Assembly (NCBI GenBank): GCA_963070105.1
Contig: OY718808.1
Coordinates: forward strand, 5,619,738-5,683,737
Length of the DNA stretch: 64,000 nt
Direction of reading: 5' to 3'
From: Litomosoides sigmodontis
Lineage: Eukaryota; Nematoda; Chromadorea; Rhabditida; Onchocercidae
Of the stretch, positions 37,701 to 50,800 are shown one piece after another; positions within the stretch are counted from its first letter, which is position 1, and the number at the start of each line of letters is the position of its first letter. A model generated the notes under the pieces. That model worked only from the letters and a program-made list of their open reading frames with translations, ran no database searches and was not told the origin of the DNA. The position numbers were made by a program, and so were the translations under genes.

Positions 37701-40700
37701 CTGATTTCTTGAAAGAGAATAATTTTCGTACGTTTCATTTCGATAAAGTACCTCATTTAAAAATTAGAAAGCTTAATAAAGGAGTGAATGGGCTGGAGTT
37801 AGATGGTCTAATATTTTGAATGACAAAAATCATTTTCAAGTTTATTAGTTTTGCAGATAAACCAAAGTGTCAAATCATCATGTACCTTAGTCGTTAAGAA
37901 AATAAAAAAGGATAATGTATTCATTTTAAACAGCATCATTAGTTAAGCAAGGAGCATTTTGCAGGAGGAGAAAAGAAACGATGATCGATAAACTGGATGA
38001 GGACTGCCTCATATCCATATTCCAAAAGTTGGACTTCATTGATCGTGTCCGCCTTGAAGTTGTGTGTCATAAATGGTTCGAAATATTACAGGTTCTTTTT
38101 CTAGCTTGTTATTGCAAAGTATAAACGCAAGCCAGTTCAAAAGTTAAATCATTAGATTGAAAAAATTCACGATCCCTTTACCACCTAACAACTTGTTAGA
38201 TGAACACTTTATTTTAGCTGCTGATAACAGCTCACTGAAGATTTGGACAACAAATAAAAATGAATTTGCTTCTCAAACTATATGGATAAAAGGAAAATAC
38301 TTCATCGTAAAAAAGAGTACTGAAATCGATAGAAATGCTTAAGTGCTACACAAATCACTAAATACCGCAGAAAATAGAAAACTTTCCCGTCTTTATGTTA
38401 ATTGCAGTTGTTAAGCAAATAAGCTTTACATCGATATAGACACACACACACAGACAAGTAATTAGAAATAGTTAAGTATTCGCTCCTGCATGAAACTACA
38501 CGAGTTACGTAACAGGACAAGCGCTGGGCGCTTGGCTGATTCTAACACTTCGTGACACATGTCCCGAGTATCGATTTGTCTATAAAAGATTAGAATCCAT
38601 CTCATTATCTTCGAAGATTGTTGCCTAATGCTGCCAAATGAGAAATTTTACTAGTATTTTGCAGAAGCAAGCAAGTTATGCGAACATTAAAGAATTGAAT
38701 ATGGCCGACTTTTTAGTAAATGATTCCAGCGGCTATTTTCAGCAGGTATATCTGACCTATGCTAAACCATTCTCTTCTTATCCTCCTACGGAATTAAATG
38801 AAAAAAAAACACTTCTCACTAACAATATTAGTATAGAGTCCATAGAGAAACTCGGTGCGACAACCGACCAGATAACAAAGTATTTTTTCATTGAGTCTAC
38901 CCTTATCTTTACATCTCTGTCTTACCGAAAAATTATCCATTCATCCTTTGCATTCAAGATTCTTGCTATCAAACTGTTGTTGTGAGTTATGATAATGGAT
39001 CACAATAAAATCAACATAGAAACACTGCTCCTAGACACCGCAATGCAACCTACCAAATCATGCATTCATTTTTCCATCTTTGAGTTTTTCATTAATCCAT
39101 AAGTTTCATTTACAGGCTAACCTTAGAACATTATTCCAGGAATTTATTTCCTTCGCACCAACAGTTATTGGAGTGGTGAAACGTTGCGGTCGATATGTCA
39201 GGATGATCAGTTTTGGCCAACGATGGCTTAAAATCTCACAGCCTATTATCGACGCTATCGCCGAGTTGGTTTCATTTCAAAACGGATCTTCCATCCACAC
39301 TCAATTTGTAGATTACTGTTCGATATTTTTAAATTGTTTTATAATTCAGTTATTGCGCTCGTCTAACAGAACTTGACCTCGGTTGTATTATTCTGGATGC
39401 TGACATATCTATCCTGTTGGAGAAAATTGGGGAGAATCTGGAAACATTTTCATTGGAAGAGACTAGTTGGGTGAATAAAGATGACGGCGATAAGGTTTTA
39501 AAATTATTTCTAGAAACGTTAACATGAAAAATGGATCAGATTCTTTGCTAGAGATTCGAATTTCGATAACTTACGGCTCCGCTATTTAGCTTATATTTAG
39601 CTTATAACTGCCCATATAACAAAAGTACAATAATTATTGAAATTATTGCTATTTCCTAAGCAAATCCATCCATTCTACTTTTCTATAAAACATGAAATGA
39701 TTTTAGGTGCAAGATTTCTTCCAAAGAATGAAAAAATTGAATAAAATTAATCTCAGACGTGCTTCATTTAAATTGAACAAGCTTCACGAACTTCCTCCTT
39801 GCCTCAAGTAAGTTTTCTCCAAATAAAATTCTACGCTATAAAATTAAAATAAAACAAAAAGTTACAGGAGTATCGATATCAGTGGAACAAATTCACTTCC
39901 AGCAGAAATTTTAAACGCATTTCTCGCTCTGCATCCAAATCTAACTGAATTGGAACTATGTCCACTGTCGGTAACAGACAATATGACTTTATCGTACATC
40001 AGTGGCCTGCCAACATTAGAATCTCTCCACATCGGGTATATACAGAAAGAAGCTCAAACTCTTCCAATGGAACCATTGGCCTTTTGCAATACTATTCAGA
40101 ACCTACATATTCAGGTAATATTTTCCGCAACACACACAGCCACTACCTAGTAGTTGCAGAATAATGCATGCATTCATTAGACACAATTACAAAAAACTCT
40201 AAAGGACCATCTTTATAAGGCGAAAAAATCCCTGCATAATTAATGTCAAACTGTCTAAAGTGTGAAGAAACAGATAAAGTTGTGAACTGAAATATAAAAA
40301 TAAAACTAGCAATTGAATATGAAAAATGCTCAAGTGAATGGTAAAGAAGAAGCCACGCACAATCTGATTTAATGCTAATTTTAAATGGAAGAACTAGTTT
40401 CAGAACTGCACTACCCTAACGGGCCAGAGTCTGCGACTAATATTGCAAGGACTGGTGAGCTTGCGATCGCTGACAATTATTAGTTGTTCGAAGGTGTTTG
40501 ACTACTCTTCGCTATCGCAATGCCGTAAGCTAGATTCATTAAGCATTGGAGATTCGCCTCACCTTTCCGATGAGGAACTAATTCCATTAGCAGCACACGG
40601 AAGGCTTCACTCACTGACACTCAATAAGTGCTTCAACATCACCAACAACTCCATATTAACAATGATCAAAGATTGCACACTTAACAATGTCAGCTTTCAA

Positions 40701-43700
40701 GTCCATTTTTGAAATTCCTCCTCAAAAAAGAAAAAAAACCATTTTTCTACACCAGTTTTTTGCTGTTACTTGAGAGTGTTAGCTTGACTGAACACATATC
40801 CATGTGTTATTTCAGATTGCACTCATAAGCTGCGATGGAATAACGGATGAAGTGCTTTACTCGTTAGCATCAACTCAGTATGCTGTTGAGACAATTTCAG
40901 TACAGGGATGTGTTTGCATTACCAGGTCTATCCTAAATTTCATTGGATTGAAAAAAATTCAGTTATTGATCACCACAGACGAAAAATTTTACCGCAAGGA
41001 TGTGTGTGTGTGTGTTGTGTGTGTTATGAAATTTAATTTAGCTAAACCTTCAGTGTTAAAGATTGCGGATGTTTCCTTTCAAACATCCAATTTTGTCATT
41101 TGTTACAGCAAAGGTGTAGCAGCGCTTGCACTAATGAAAAATATTACAAAACTACGAGAGCTCGACATTAGCCATAATAGAAATATTGACGACATGGCGA
41201 TACTATCAATTCACAATGGACTTAAACTGAGAAAGAGAGAAAGTGAAGAAAATTGCAGAAATGGAGACAAAGAAAATGAGATGCAGCCTTCGGCTCCTTC
41301 TACTGATCTGGTAAGTGCTCATTCTGCTTCTAATTTTAATTAAGACTAAAAAATACTCCAAGAGATGGAAAGTTTGCAGGTATTTTTCCTCAATGACCAT
41401 TTTGTAAGCTTCGAAAATACCACTAGAAGACAGGAACTAAACTAATCTATGATTTACAACCCTTAAACCATGTTGCTCAATTTTTTTAAGTATCGAGCTA
41501 GCATGATGCTTTATACTAAAAGTTAATACTAAAAGCATCAGCATGAAAAGTAATATGAATATCCTCAACCAACTGATGTTTGGATTTTTTTTCAGTTAAC
41601 AATTTACATATTCAAAACAAGCGTTTCGTTCCGGATCGAATCTCATGTGAGCGATTTGATCAATTTGACAAATTAAACTTAACCAGTTATCCTTCTTGTA
41701 CACTTTCGAAACTCAAATGAAAGATGGAACCTATTCACCACGCTTCAACATTAAAAATGAAATTTTCTCATTTTAAAATTATTAATTTCCAATGCACAGA
41801 CAAGACTTCAACTACAATCTAATAAATTCCCAAAATTTTTAACATCTCACATATGAATTTTTATCTTCAAATCATTTGATGCAAGCGACAATTTTCAAAC
41901 CTACATAGTTCTTTAACTCTTTGTGTTCCTTCTTTCTCCTCCTATTCAATTATTTGATGAGCATTATTTTGTGGGGGAGCTTTATATTAAAAACGCACTC
42001 AAAAACTCAACCGCCAATTAAAATATCTGCGCTCATTAATTCCGTTATCTCTACTGAGAAAATTACTCTAAATCGAAAAAATACATATTTTAAATTACAT
42101 ATTTTTTCGCTGCTTGTTTTCGTCCTAAATTTCTTAAAATGACACAGATAAAAACTTCAAGTAGTGATAAAGTGCTGTAAGATCCGCAACTGACAATACT
42201 GCTATATTCTTTTTCGTTTTTAATAGTCAGTTAGTAATCAAGTGTACATTATATTTTTGCTAAATTTCGGGTATTTCAATGATTATATTTGGTTGTCTGT
42301 CAGATAAAGAGCCTAAAAATGAGTATTTGATCAACGTCTATTGCACACAAGTCTATGCCACGCAAGGAGAACTGGTTGAGAAAGTTTTTCATTACTCTGA
42401 AGTTTGTACTGAAAACCTTAAAAATAAGTGCAGTCCAAAATATCATTATGAGCTCATAAACAATGTACATAATTTAAAAGGTGCAAAATTAGCATAGATG
42501 AATTAGCTCCAAACCTGAATAGGATCGCCTACAAACTGCTGTTGAGCATATGCTCGAAATTGATGATATGTTTGACGATTGAGAGCTTGCTGAATTTGCT
42601 GCCTGCAAAAGTACCACGTCAAACTTCCATTTGTGAATTAATATTGGAATAAGATGAGAGGTTCTAGAGAGACAGTGGGAATGAAGCCAAATTCGAAATG
42701 AGTTCTAAAATTCTAGAACTTTTATAACACAAACCCAAAAATTGTTACAGAAAGAGTAAAACGAAATTACATGTAAAGTACAAGAGAAAAGCAGTTCGTA
42801 ATGAAGGTTACTGATGCGGTTATTTTTTTTATACATAAATAAAAGGTTTGGAATTTTGGATGACAAGAAATCATACCCATTTAAGCAAACCTACTTCGGA
42901 GCAAATTATTTCGAATTTAGTGAATGTAATTAAAAGATAGCTGTGTCAAAATTAGTGGATTAAGGACTATGCTTTCTTAGTGGACAATTGAAGAATAGAA
43001 ATGGTACAGTTTTACAAAATAAAATTATTAATAAAGTAAAGTAAGCAAAAAATCATACCGCTGTGCTTCAAATTTTTCCATATCATTCACTGCTTGAGAA
43101 GAATCAGATTCAACATTCTGCTTATGAACAAAATTATCTTCACTGCAAGGAAACAATTTTAAATGATTTGACGTCAAAATATATTTATAACTTTATAAAG
43201 GCGAAGAATTTTAGTAAAAGTAGTTCCGAAAGCAGTACTCATAAAAAGTAAAAAACTTGGTATGGGCTAAATCCTCGATATATGGATGATATATCTCTTG
43301 AAGTATCACACAGAAATTTAAAAATAAATAACCTTTCAAGATTCATTTGTGACTGTAGTTGTTCACTAACAAAATCACGAAATGCTGGACAAACAATATC
43401 GAGCAGCGTGATAAATGCCGACATTGCGTCAGAAGTACTTAAGTTACCTAAGTCTTTCCATGCCTTCCTGAAATATAAGACAAATGGTTATTTTTGGGAC
43501 CACTAGTTCCCGTAATACGCTTGCTTAGTAAACAAGAAATTACTTCAGTCAACTTATAAAGCAAATACTCACTGCTGCATGGTCATCAATGTAAATTCAA
43601 AAGAAGGAAAAAAAGAAACTTTGCGGATCGAAAAACTACAATTCAGGTCCAAAAAAACTATTTGTAAATTCTAATCCATCAATGAAAATATGGTTCTCAA

Positions 43701-45542
43701 TAAATCACACCAAAAAAATATGTGATCCCAATATGGAAAAATGGAGAAAGTGATAGAATCACAGTTGAGGTTAGTTTATAGATTTAGTTTCGAAATCAAA
43801 GTGCTATTGAAGAAGCTATGGAGAGGATAAAATGAAAATAGAGTTCAAAATAAATTTCTTGAGCAGTTAAAGTATAAAAATCAAAAAACGAATCCCTTCA
43901 AAAAATCGACGAAACGATCCGCTTTTTTGTAAATGGATTACAGCAATCTAGCTGATTGTTTCGATTTGGCAATTACTTCAGAGAAAAGTGGAAAGTTTTG
44001 CAGTGGAGAATTAACTAAGATTCTCAAAACCTTATGTATGTGTTTCTACGCATTTCACATATACGTAATAGTTATGAGGAAGAATATGTGACCTGATAAA
44101 AGCAAATTAGGGAAAGAGAATTAGAGGGAGAGTTAATGTCTATAAATTTAGATTCCTTTGAAAAGGTTGGACAAGGAAAACCTTCAGCTTGCGAGCACTC
44201 GTTTATGAGCTTTTAATATGGTGGACCGACTTCCTTGCGCTGACGAGACTGTCTTGAACCGTCTTCAATCTATTTCGAGATAGATAGGAAGTGGCGAAAA
44301 GTAACGAGTAACAAGCCCTTTAAAAATGAGAACTATGAGAAGAAGCAGAAGCAAAGTATGACAATATTTATATTTGGAGGAACATCAAAAGCCATAAGAC
44401 TCAGCATCCAACAAATCACACAAACGAAGACTCGATGAGCTTTTCTCTTCGTACTCACTCTAAAATTCTAACGTTGTATTGATACCTGTTTAAATTCTAT
44501 AGAACAGCCATGTTCATGATAATTAGAAAAATTGCAGGAAATGTTACATAATTAGAATGCCCATCAGCTCTGTTAGACAGTGAAGATTTCACAAATAAAA
44601 GAATTATTAAACATCTGCAGCCAATGTTAAAAGTAATCCTTGAATGTAGGGGGTTCTCCTTAGTGATATATCATAAAACCATGTTTTTTTCACAGATTGG
44701 CCTTTTTCGTTCATCGGTATCAACTAGCGCTATTACTCAGTTTCTCTAATTCTTGAGTTTTAGCAAAAGCAGACTTTCAAAAATCAGCTTCTATTGGAAT
44801 ATAAACCTTCAGAAGTGACATCTTATAAACTTTAAAAAAAGATACTTTTCCCTCGATAATTCCTACATGTCAATAATTATAACAGTATATAACATATTCA
44901 TAGACGCACGAGTTAAGCATGGTGACTTTCACGGACCATTGAATTTTGGGATATATTTCCTTTTTTTACAATTCTGCTTCCAGAAAACGCTTAAAATCAC
45001 TTCAAGAAGCTAGCTTTCTGTATATAGCATGATACAGACGGCATATGACAATAGCTGAAGTTTTCTTTAGTTAAAATTTTAACGGCATACTTACATTCTA
45101 TCACTGCCAATAATGTCAAACCATCCCGAATCATCCGCAGCTGCATCATAGGGACCATAGCGCACTTGCTTCGAATATGCCATGAATAACAATCGTTTTT
45201 CGTACGGCACAATAAGCTCACAACTCTGTTTCCTTCCTAACAAAAGAAAACTGACGCTAATTTTTATATTACATTTTTATTTATCACTCATGATAGAGAA
45301 TAAAAGATTCTAGAAGTCATAGCATGTAATAGCTTTCCACTTGTGGCACAAATCTTACTAATAACTATCAGTGGCAACTAATGACGTTATTATAGATGTA
45401 GTCGTAATAATTCTGAGATACCTCGATAAAATGATATAGCTAGCTTGTATACATCTTCCAACGGTGCTCCAAATCTGTTCATAATTAAATCGATTTCTGC
45501 AATAGCCGTGTCACCGTTTCGTTCAGATGCCTGACTTTCCAT
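31706..45542 (-). CDS. acbd3: ACBD3 (Golgi resident protein GCP60): acyl-CoA-binding and GOLD domains
   Basis: Ten exons join in phase: 45422-45542, 45095-45236, 43333-43467, 43059-43142, 42515-42602, 35509-35740, 33122-33243, 32726-32839, 32179-32355 and 31706-31822. The product is 443 residues. The N-terminal third is an acyl-CoA-binding domain ([44 protein letters not shown]). A glutamine-rich charged middle follows ([37 protein letters not shown]). The C-terminal GOLD domain matches GCP60 closely: [81 protein letters not shown] and the end YYRVYYSS. In animals this protein binds giantin and PI4KB at the Golgi. Introns of 6.8, 2.3 and 1.6 kb are unusually long; the largest holds a complete antisense gene. 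TAF10 starts head to head 0.6 kb away. Confidence 0.95.
33244..35508. other. ACBD3 intron 6 with an orphan reading frame
   Basis: This 2.3 kb intron contains a minus-strand open frame at 34185-34409 whose protein looks globular ([30 protein letters not shown]) but belongs to no family I know. The rest is AT-rich without repeats. Confidence 0.5.
37034..37135. repeat. Triplet-rich stretch (CAT/CAC/CAG)
   Basis: Imperfect runs of CAT, CAC and CAG/GCA triplets extend for about 100 bases, 0.85 kb upstream of the nested F-box gene. No coding frame with splice signals uses it. Confidence 0.7.
37965..37980 (+). other. Spliced-leader acceptor and 5' UTR of the F-box gene
   Basis: TTTTGCAG ending at 37964 precedes a 16-base leader and the start codon, with no coding exon upstream on this strand. 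Confidence 0.5.
37981..41676 (+). CDS. F-box and leucine-rich-repeat protein, nested in an ACBD3 intron
   Basis: Exons 37981-38091, 38665-38745, 39116-39264, 39350-39494, 39707-39807, 39868-40114, 40404-40700, about 40816-41003, 41109-41310 and 41596-41676 keep one frame. The first exon is a clear F-box ([20 protein letters not shown] and VCHKWFEIL), the SKP1-binding module of SCF ubiquitin ligases. Later exons carry irregular leucine-rich repeats ([84 protein letters not shown]), which in FBXL proteins choose substrates. The whole gene lies inside the largest intron of ACBD3 on the opposite strand. The 105-base stretch 41004-41108 looks like an intron but is also open in frame. The last exon model is tentative and the substrate is unknown. 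Confidence 0.82.
42603..45094. other. ACBD3 introns 2 to 4
   Basis: Between the short exons at 43059-43142 and 43333-43467 and their neighbours lie introns of 456, 190 and 1,627 bases. They are AT-rich with no recognisable gene, RNA or repeat. Confidence 0.6.
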
Positions 45543-46146
45543 TACCAATTAACCTTAAAAAAAAGATAACAAGACAAGAAAAGGCATGTGAAGCGCTGGA
45601 ATAAAAATGGAAGGAGGGCAGTTACTGGATTAAGAACTTCAATGCTCTTTTGCCAGAAATGATTAAGCCAGTGGTTATTTAGTGCTAGCTAACTTCTTCT
45701 CATAAGGTAATGTGTACAAGTCGTAAATTTAATTTCTTCTAACGCTGAAAGCAGTTTCAAAGCAAATTAAATTAATACTGCTTTATGAGTGACTTATTTG
45801 TCATTTAATCACCGGTTGGAATCACACACATCTAATTAAAGATTACTCAAACCATTAAAGCAGGTAAAAATTATCTGAAGAGAACGATCATCCATCAGCA
45901 CTTCTCTTTTCAAAATGCATGAAGAATGGACAAGTAGAAGGAATTGAATTCATCTCACTCTGCCCTACGAATGGGCAAGAAACCAACACAAAGATGAGGA
46001 GGCCGCGCCGTACAATATCCTCGGCCAGTGGAGATAGGTGGCGTGCTGGTCAGTAGTGAAGTCTTTCTGCTTTATTGTTGGTTCCGTTTAGTGGTCAAGG
46101 TACTTCCTCAAAAGGACACCCGTTTGAGTGGTTGTTAATGCTTCAG
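45543..46146. promoter_or_regulatory. Bidirectional promoter region of ACBD3 and TAF10
   Basis: About 0.6 kb separate the two start regions, which face away from each other. A locally GC-rich patch (AGGCCGCGCCGTAC near 46001-46014) interrupts the AT-rich sequence and could be the core of a shared housekeeping promoter. The TAF10 side ends in a TGCTTCAG trans-splice site at 46146. Confidence 0.45.
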
Positions 46147-46163
46147 GTCAATCCTAAGATTTG

Positions 46164-47220
46164 ATGATGCACAGTCAGTCATCGGATGAGCGCAAGTTGG
46201 GAGCTGTTTCCGGAGCAGTTAAGGATGCAACAGCGACAGCAGTACCTTCAAACACTTCGATGTCACTTCTTATTCCGAGTGAGCAGAAATCAATTCCTGA
46301 ATCGCAGCAGGCAGCATTACTTGCCAGTGGTTCCGTTCCACAGGGTACTTCTCTCAGGTTAATTTCTGCACACGCATTGCTGTTCTTCATAGCCTGGGCT
46401 TGGCAGTCCACACGTATTAATCTTGTTACAAGAATGGTTGACATAAATCTCAGGAATTTTATTAATTTAGCTATTCCAGTGCCTTATAGTTTGAGGATGA
46501 TGACTGACGGCATGTCTTTTTGCTTCCAATTAATCTAATTCTACTTCACAATATATCGTTGCTTATTAGCGTGTTAGATTTATAGACTTATACGAATTCC
46601 AGAGATTTTGTAAATGACCTAGACAATTACGTGCCAACGATACCAGATGCTGTTACAATCCATTACATGAAAAAAAGTGGGGTTGATTGTGCAGACTCAC
46701 GAGTCATACGTTTGTTCTCACTTGCAGCTCAAAAGTTTACTTCGGATATTATTTTAGATGCTATGCAACAGGTATTTTCAATTTTTATCACTGCACGGAC
46801 TATAGGGATATTAGGTATTTTGCTCTAAAGTAAACTAGTTGCTTGTCTGACTTTTCTCTGCAAACGAAAAGGTCCGTATCATGTTTAGGGAGGTCGTAAA
46901 AGCGGATGACGTATTTCTGTTAGTAAGAGTTTAAATGCGAGCGGGGTCGTTTACTTTGTATAAACTCAAATGAAATGCTTAGTTTTGCAATGTTTTTCAA
47001 CGCTAAGACAGTTTTGGAATGCTTGCGGTTTTTTAGAACATTATTTTTGTGTATGTTATGCCGTGTTGTTATTTCGGAAACTGTTCAGGCACGCATGAAA
47101 GGATTGGGCCAAACAAAAAAAGGTACTAAAGAGACACGTTACACACTAACTTCAGAACTGCTGGAACCCGTACTTGCTGAATATGGCATCGAAGTGAAAA
47201 GGCCTCCTTATTTTCACTGA
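46164..47220 (+). CDS. taf-10: TAF10, histone-fold subunit of TFIID and SAGA-type complexes
   Basis: Three exons (46164-46357, 46603-46771, 47089-47220) give 164 residues. The first 65 form a disordered, Ser/Ala/Gln-rich tail, as usual for TAF10. The rest is the histone fold: [60 protein letters not shown], then [17 protein letters not shown] and the end VKRPPYF. These segments are highly conserved across animals. The protein pairs with TAF3/TAF8 (or SPT7L in SAGA) in the nucleus. The start is the first ATG, 17 bases after a TTCAG trans-splice acceptor. The gene is divergent from ACBD3 and is followed on the same strand, 0.6 kb later, by the SerRS-like gene. Confidence 0.95.
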
Positions 47221-47796
47221 TTGTCGCTAAATTACTATGATAGATTTATGGCATAAAGTATTGATTTTTATGTACTTGTATGATATTTTGATATTAGCTT
47301 CAATCTTTTAATGTTGCTTTCATCACTATTGTGTATGAAATTACTATGAACTTGCATTACATTTGTACTTACATTTGTACATGAATTCTTCCTGCTTTGT
47401 CATTTCCTTTGAATCCAAAACTTTTATGTTATAATTATAGAAGCTTTCAAATATGATGTCCTATGTTTTAAATCCCAAAATAGTTCAGACCTCAATTTCC
47501 GCTGTTACATTGTAGAAAATTTTGTTTTCATTGAAAAACTTTTTTTTTTAATTATCTGTGTTGTGATATTACTTGTAGTATTTTTCAAAAGAATTAACGA
47601 TATTTGATAACCGCGGTTTGTTTTGAGACTATTTTATTGAAGAAATTCAATAATATAAAGAAGTTAAAATTTTTTTCTATAAGAGTTGTTCCTTTGCAAA
47701 CAAACTTACGAGTTCTGTGATTCTGGATATTGGTGATCCCAAAATTTGTGCCGGTAGTGCTTGTTCAGTAAATGAATCTACAAAAGCAATTTTTAG
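47221..47796. other. TAF10 3' region and spacer to the SerRS-like gene
   Basis: This is an AT- and T-rich spacer without a gene. It ends in the acceptor CAATTTTTAG at 47796, nine bases before the next start codon, so the spacer may be intercistronic sequence of an operon or may hold an independent promoter. Confidence 0.5.
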
Positions 47797-47805
47797 GAAA
47801 CGTCC
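47797..47805 (+). other. Spliced-leader acceptor and 5' UTR of the SerRS-like gene
   Basis: TTTTTAG ending at 47796 precedes a nine-base leader and the first in-frame ATG of the SerRS-like gene. No coding exon upstream fits, so this is read as a trans-splice site, which is also what a downstream operon gene would show. Confidence 0.55.
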
Positions 47806-50800
47806 ATGAGAATTAGAGTGCTTGATTACAAATCGTCCAGAAGTGTGACGCATTTGGCATGTCGATTTTGCAATGATGAGTCTGCGGTCCACGTTGTTGA
47901 CCCCTTACTGGATTTACGTTATCGTTTTGAAGACATGGGGGGACTTATGCGCATGATTGAAGCTAGGTAAACTTTACAAGTCCAACTGATTGCTATGCTG
48001 GTATATTCTAGTGGATTACTGAGGTAGAATTTCGTAAACAGTTCAAGTGTGCGAACAGTGGATTGCTTTTGAACGCATTTTTTGGCATCATTTGACACCT
48101 TTTGTCTTCTGTTAAGTTTTCAAAAAACTTAATCTTTACTCCATGAGTTTCTGTTGTAGCATTGTCAGCAATAGCAAGCCATAATTTGCTTACGATGATT
48201 ATTTTAGTAAAGTTAGTTATCTCAATTCTCAGAACTCGTCGCAATTATTTGCTTTTCAGAGGACTAAAAGTTGACGTTAAAAGTATTGCTGCTAATTATC
48301 ACAGGTGGTGGGATGTTTATACGAAGTGGCGTGATTTTTCTATCGAGGTATAGCTTTAGTAAATTGATTTATGTGAAGTGTTCGAATTTTATTTCAAAAA
48401 ACTTTTCGTTTGTTTAAAAGAATGTTTTATGGATTTCATTAAAGACAAAATGAAAGCGTTAAAATGAAATTTTCATGGTTTGAATTTTATCCAAAATTTT
48501 ATAAAACTGTTTTAGTCGCGTGCAGGAAATGTGTTACGTGATCGTGAATTGCGACAACTCATGCTGAACGAAAGTGAAGGACTGCTGGACGCTTTGAGGT
48601 TACCTAATGATATATCAGCAAACACTATGTGTTCCTCCAATGTCACTCCCTCAATCAGCAAGGTCGAAAGTGAACAAAATAGCAAGCATATATTTTTTTT
48701 GCAAAAAGCGGGTATGATAAAGGTATCATCTTAAGTGAATAAAATTTTTTATACCTGTAAAAATAGAATTACTAATTTGAATTTGAACATAACTGGAAGC
48801 AGATTTTTGGGATATGTCTAACGTTTTTTATATGATTTTATAAACATAAAAATTAGATTAGAATCAATTTTGTTCTTTCCAGGTAGAACCTTCGATTTCA
48901 AGCGCTCATCTCCTAGGACTTCCAGTCAGTTTACAGCATTTTCTTCAAAAGTTGTTCCGTGAAGAATTTGCTGGGAATGTGCTGAATGTAATACTTGTGA
49001 TTAATTTTTCACTAGGTATTTAAAGTTAATTTTTTCTCACAACGGTTACGTGCGTATTGTTTTTCGGAACTCAACATTACGTAAGAGATGATTAAATGTT
49101 TGCAGTTTTTAGGTTTCTCCACCTTATTTTGTACGTGGTGCAGTAATTGATGGTGTGAATATCGCAAAGGAGAGTTTCCCAGCATTTACCAGTGATGTGT
49201 GTAAAAAATCTTCGTTTTATTTAACAGGTAATTTCCAATATATCCTGTGCATAATATGTCTCTTTTTAACTGGCTTACCCGTTTATTCTTCCGTAACTTA
49301 TTATGAATTTCATTACAGCGTCAAACTTAAAGGGAATTAATGTTGTAAAAATGACATTTTCCTGACACCTTCTAAAATAACATATTAAAAAATATGGGAA
49401 CTTATATGTTTGATAGCTTAAGCAATGGGTGAAATAAATGAAGCAGTTCAATACCTTACGTTGTTATCATTCATTAAGATGAATAACTTGTTCAGTACCT
49501 TTATAACTTACTATTTGGTTGCTTTCAATTTTCAAACCACAAAGACAGAAATCATGATTTGGTTTGAAACCGATGATTTTTAAGTGATAATAGAAAATTT
49601 TTAACCTTAAAAATTTTTAATTTTCACTTTGGGAAACTAAGAAACAAAGTTCTTTCACAGGCATTTGCTGTGCATTGCCGGTTATTTCATACTTTGAAGT
49701 TGAATGTTATTTGATTCATGTGAGGTGGTAAATAATAAAAGGAAGACAATTCCGACCCAAATTAACTATAAACTATAATTTCAGGTCACAGCATTCCTTC
49801 GCTAGTTTCTCTCTTCGTGAAAAAATCCTTAATGTTGAGGAAGAATAGATGGCCTCTTCGCTTGTTAAGCAGCGGAGCTTCTTATAGCAATCTAGGCAGC
49901 ATGCCATCTTCCGCGATTAATTTGAATAATATTTCACAGAGATCGAAGACAGTCTTGCTGTCATTCTGTAAAACAGAGGAGGAAGAGATCACTGAATGTA
50001 AATCTCTGACTGAATTATTACAAGCAATTTTGGAAAAGAAATTATCTTTGGAAATTGCTTCATTGGTTGTTCCTGCTCATAAATTATTAAATTTCGAATC
50101 TTCTGCTACGAGCTTGTCGACTTCTGCTGGAGTTGAGGTGAATTTTAGCATATTCAGCTTCTATTTTCGAATTTAAAAATGAGAAGTTTGAACTATCTTG
50201 TGAGCTGATTTTTCGTTTCAAGCAAGCGTCATACTTTCATCATTTTTGCGAATATTAGAACCAATTTGGAGAAAAAGAAATGTTACTGATAATTTTCACT
50301 TCGTTGTATAACATTCTTTCAAATTACTGATTCTCATATTTGAAGCGTAGAAGTTGAATGCATTGAATCTGTTTAGTTCCATATTTCGTGTATCACTTAT
50401 TTAAAAAATTTTTCCTCTGTATTCGCTATGTTTCCTTGCAATTTCTTTTTTCATTCTTCTTGTTTACTGCTACTTACACTGTAATATAGCAATAGGCCAA
50501 TGAAATGTCACACTATATGTAGAATTTTTGTACGGCTTACATTTTACGAAATCTTATTTAAATCAATCAACACATGCCACATAAATTAAAATTTTACTTT
50601 TTTCTGCATCAAGGGAATATACGAGGTGCTTGCTAATCTTTATAAAATTCAGGTGGCTCGTATTTGTGCGATCGGTTCATATATCTCCCGTCGTTTATGT
50701 ATTTTGCTTGATTCGAAGCCAGGAAGTTTTTGCTTTGTGCGAATGGTTTTTGTTGACATTGATCTTACAAGGTACAAAAAATGTTTAAAAAAGTCAATTT

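Larger units (their letters stand above)
35741..42514. other. ACBD3 giant intron hosting the F-box gene
   Basis: The 6.8 kb intron lies between the exon ending DPIQ and the exon starting QEALVKQLQ. From 35741 to 37964 there is no gene; it holds three near-copies of AGTTATATTTGA near 36680-36735 and a CAT/CAG-rich triplet stretch at 37034-37135. The nested plus-strand gene occupies 37981-41676. From 41677 to 42514 I see nothing. Confidence 0.8.

Noticed and set aside
46175..46444. 89-codon minus-strand frame
   Set aside because: It is antisense to TAF10 exon 1, which is firmly supported by the downstream histone fold.
47677..47892. 71-codon minus-strand frame resembling a PUR-type repeat (HGRFLKIAF)
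   Set aside because: The plus strand here is the first exon of the SerRS-like gene with a trans-splice site and phase-correct introns, so the minus frame is a shadow.
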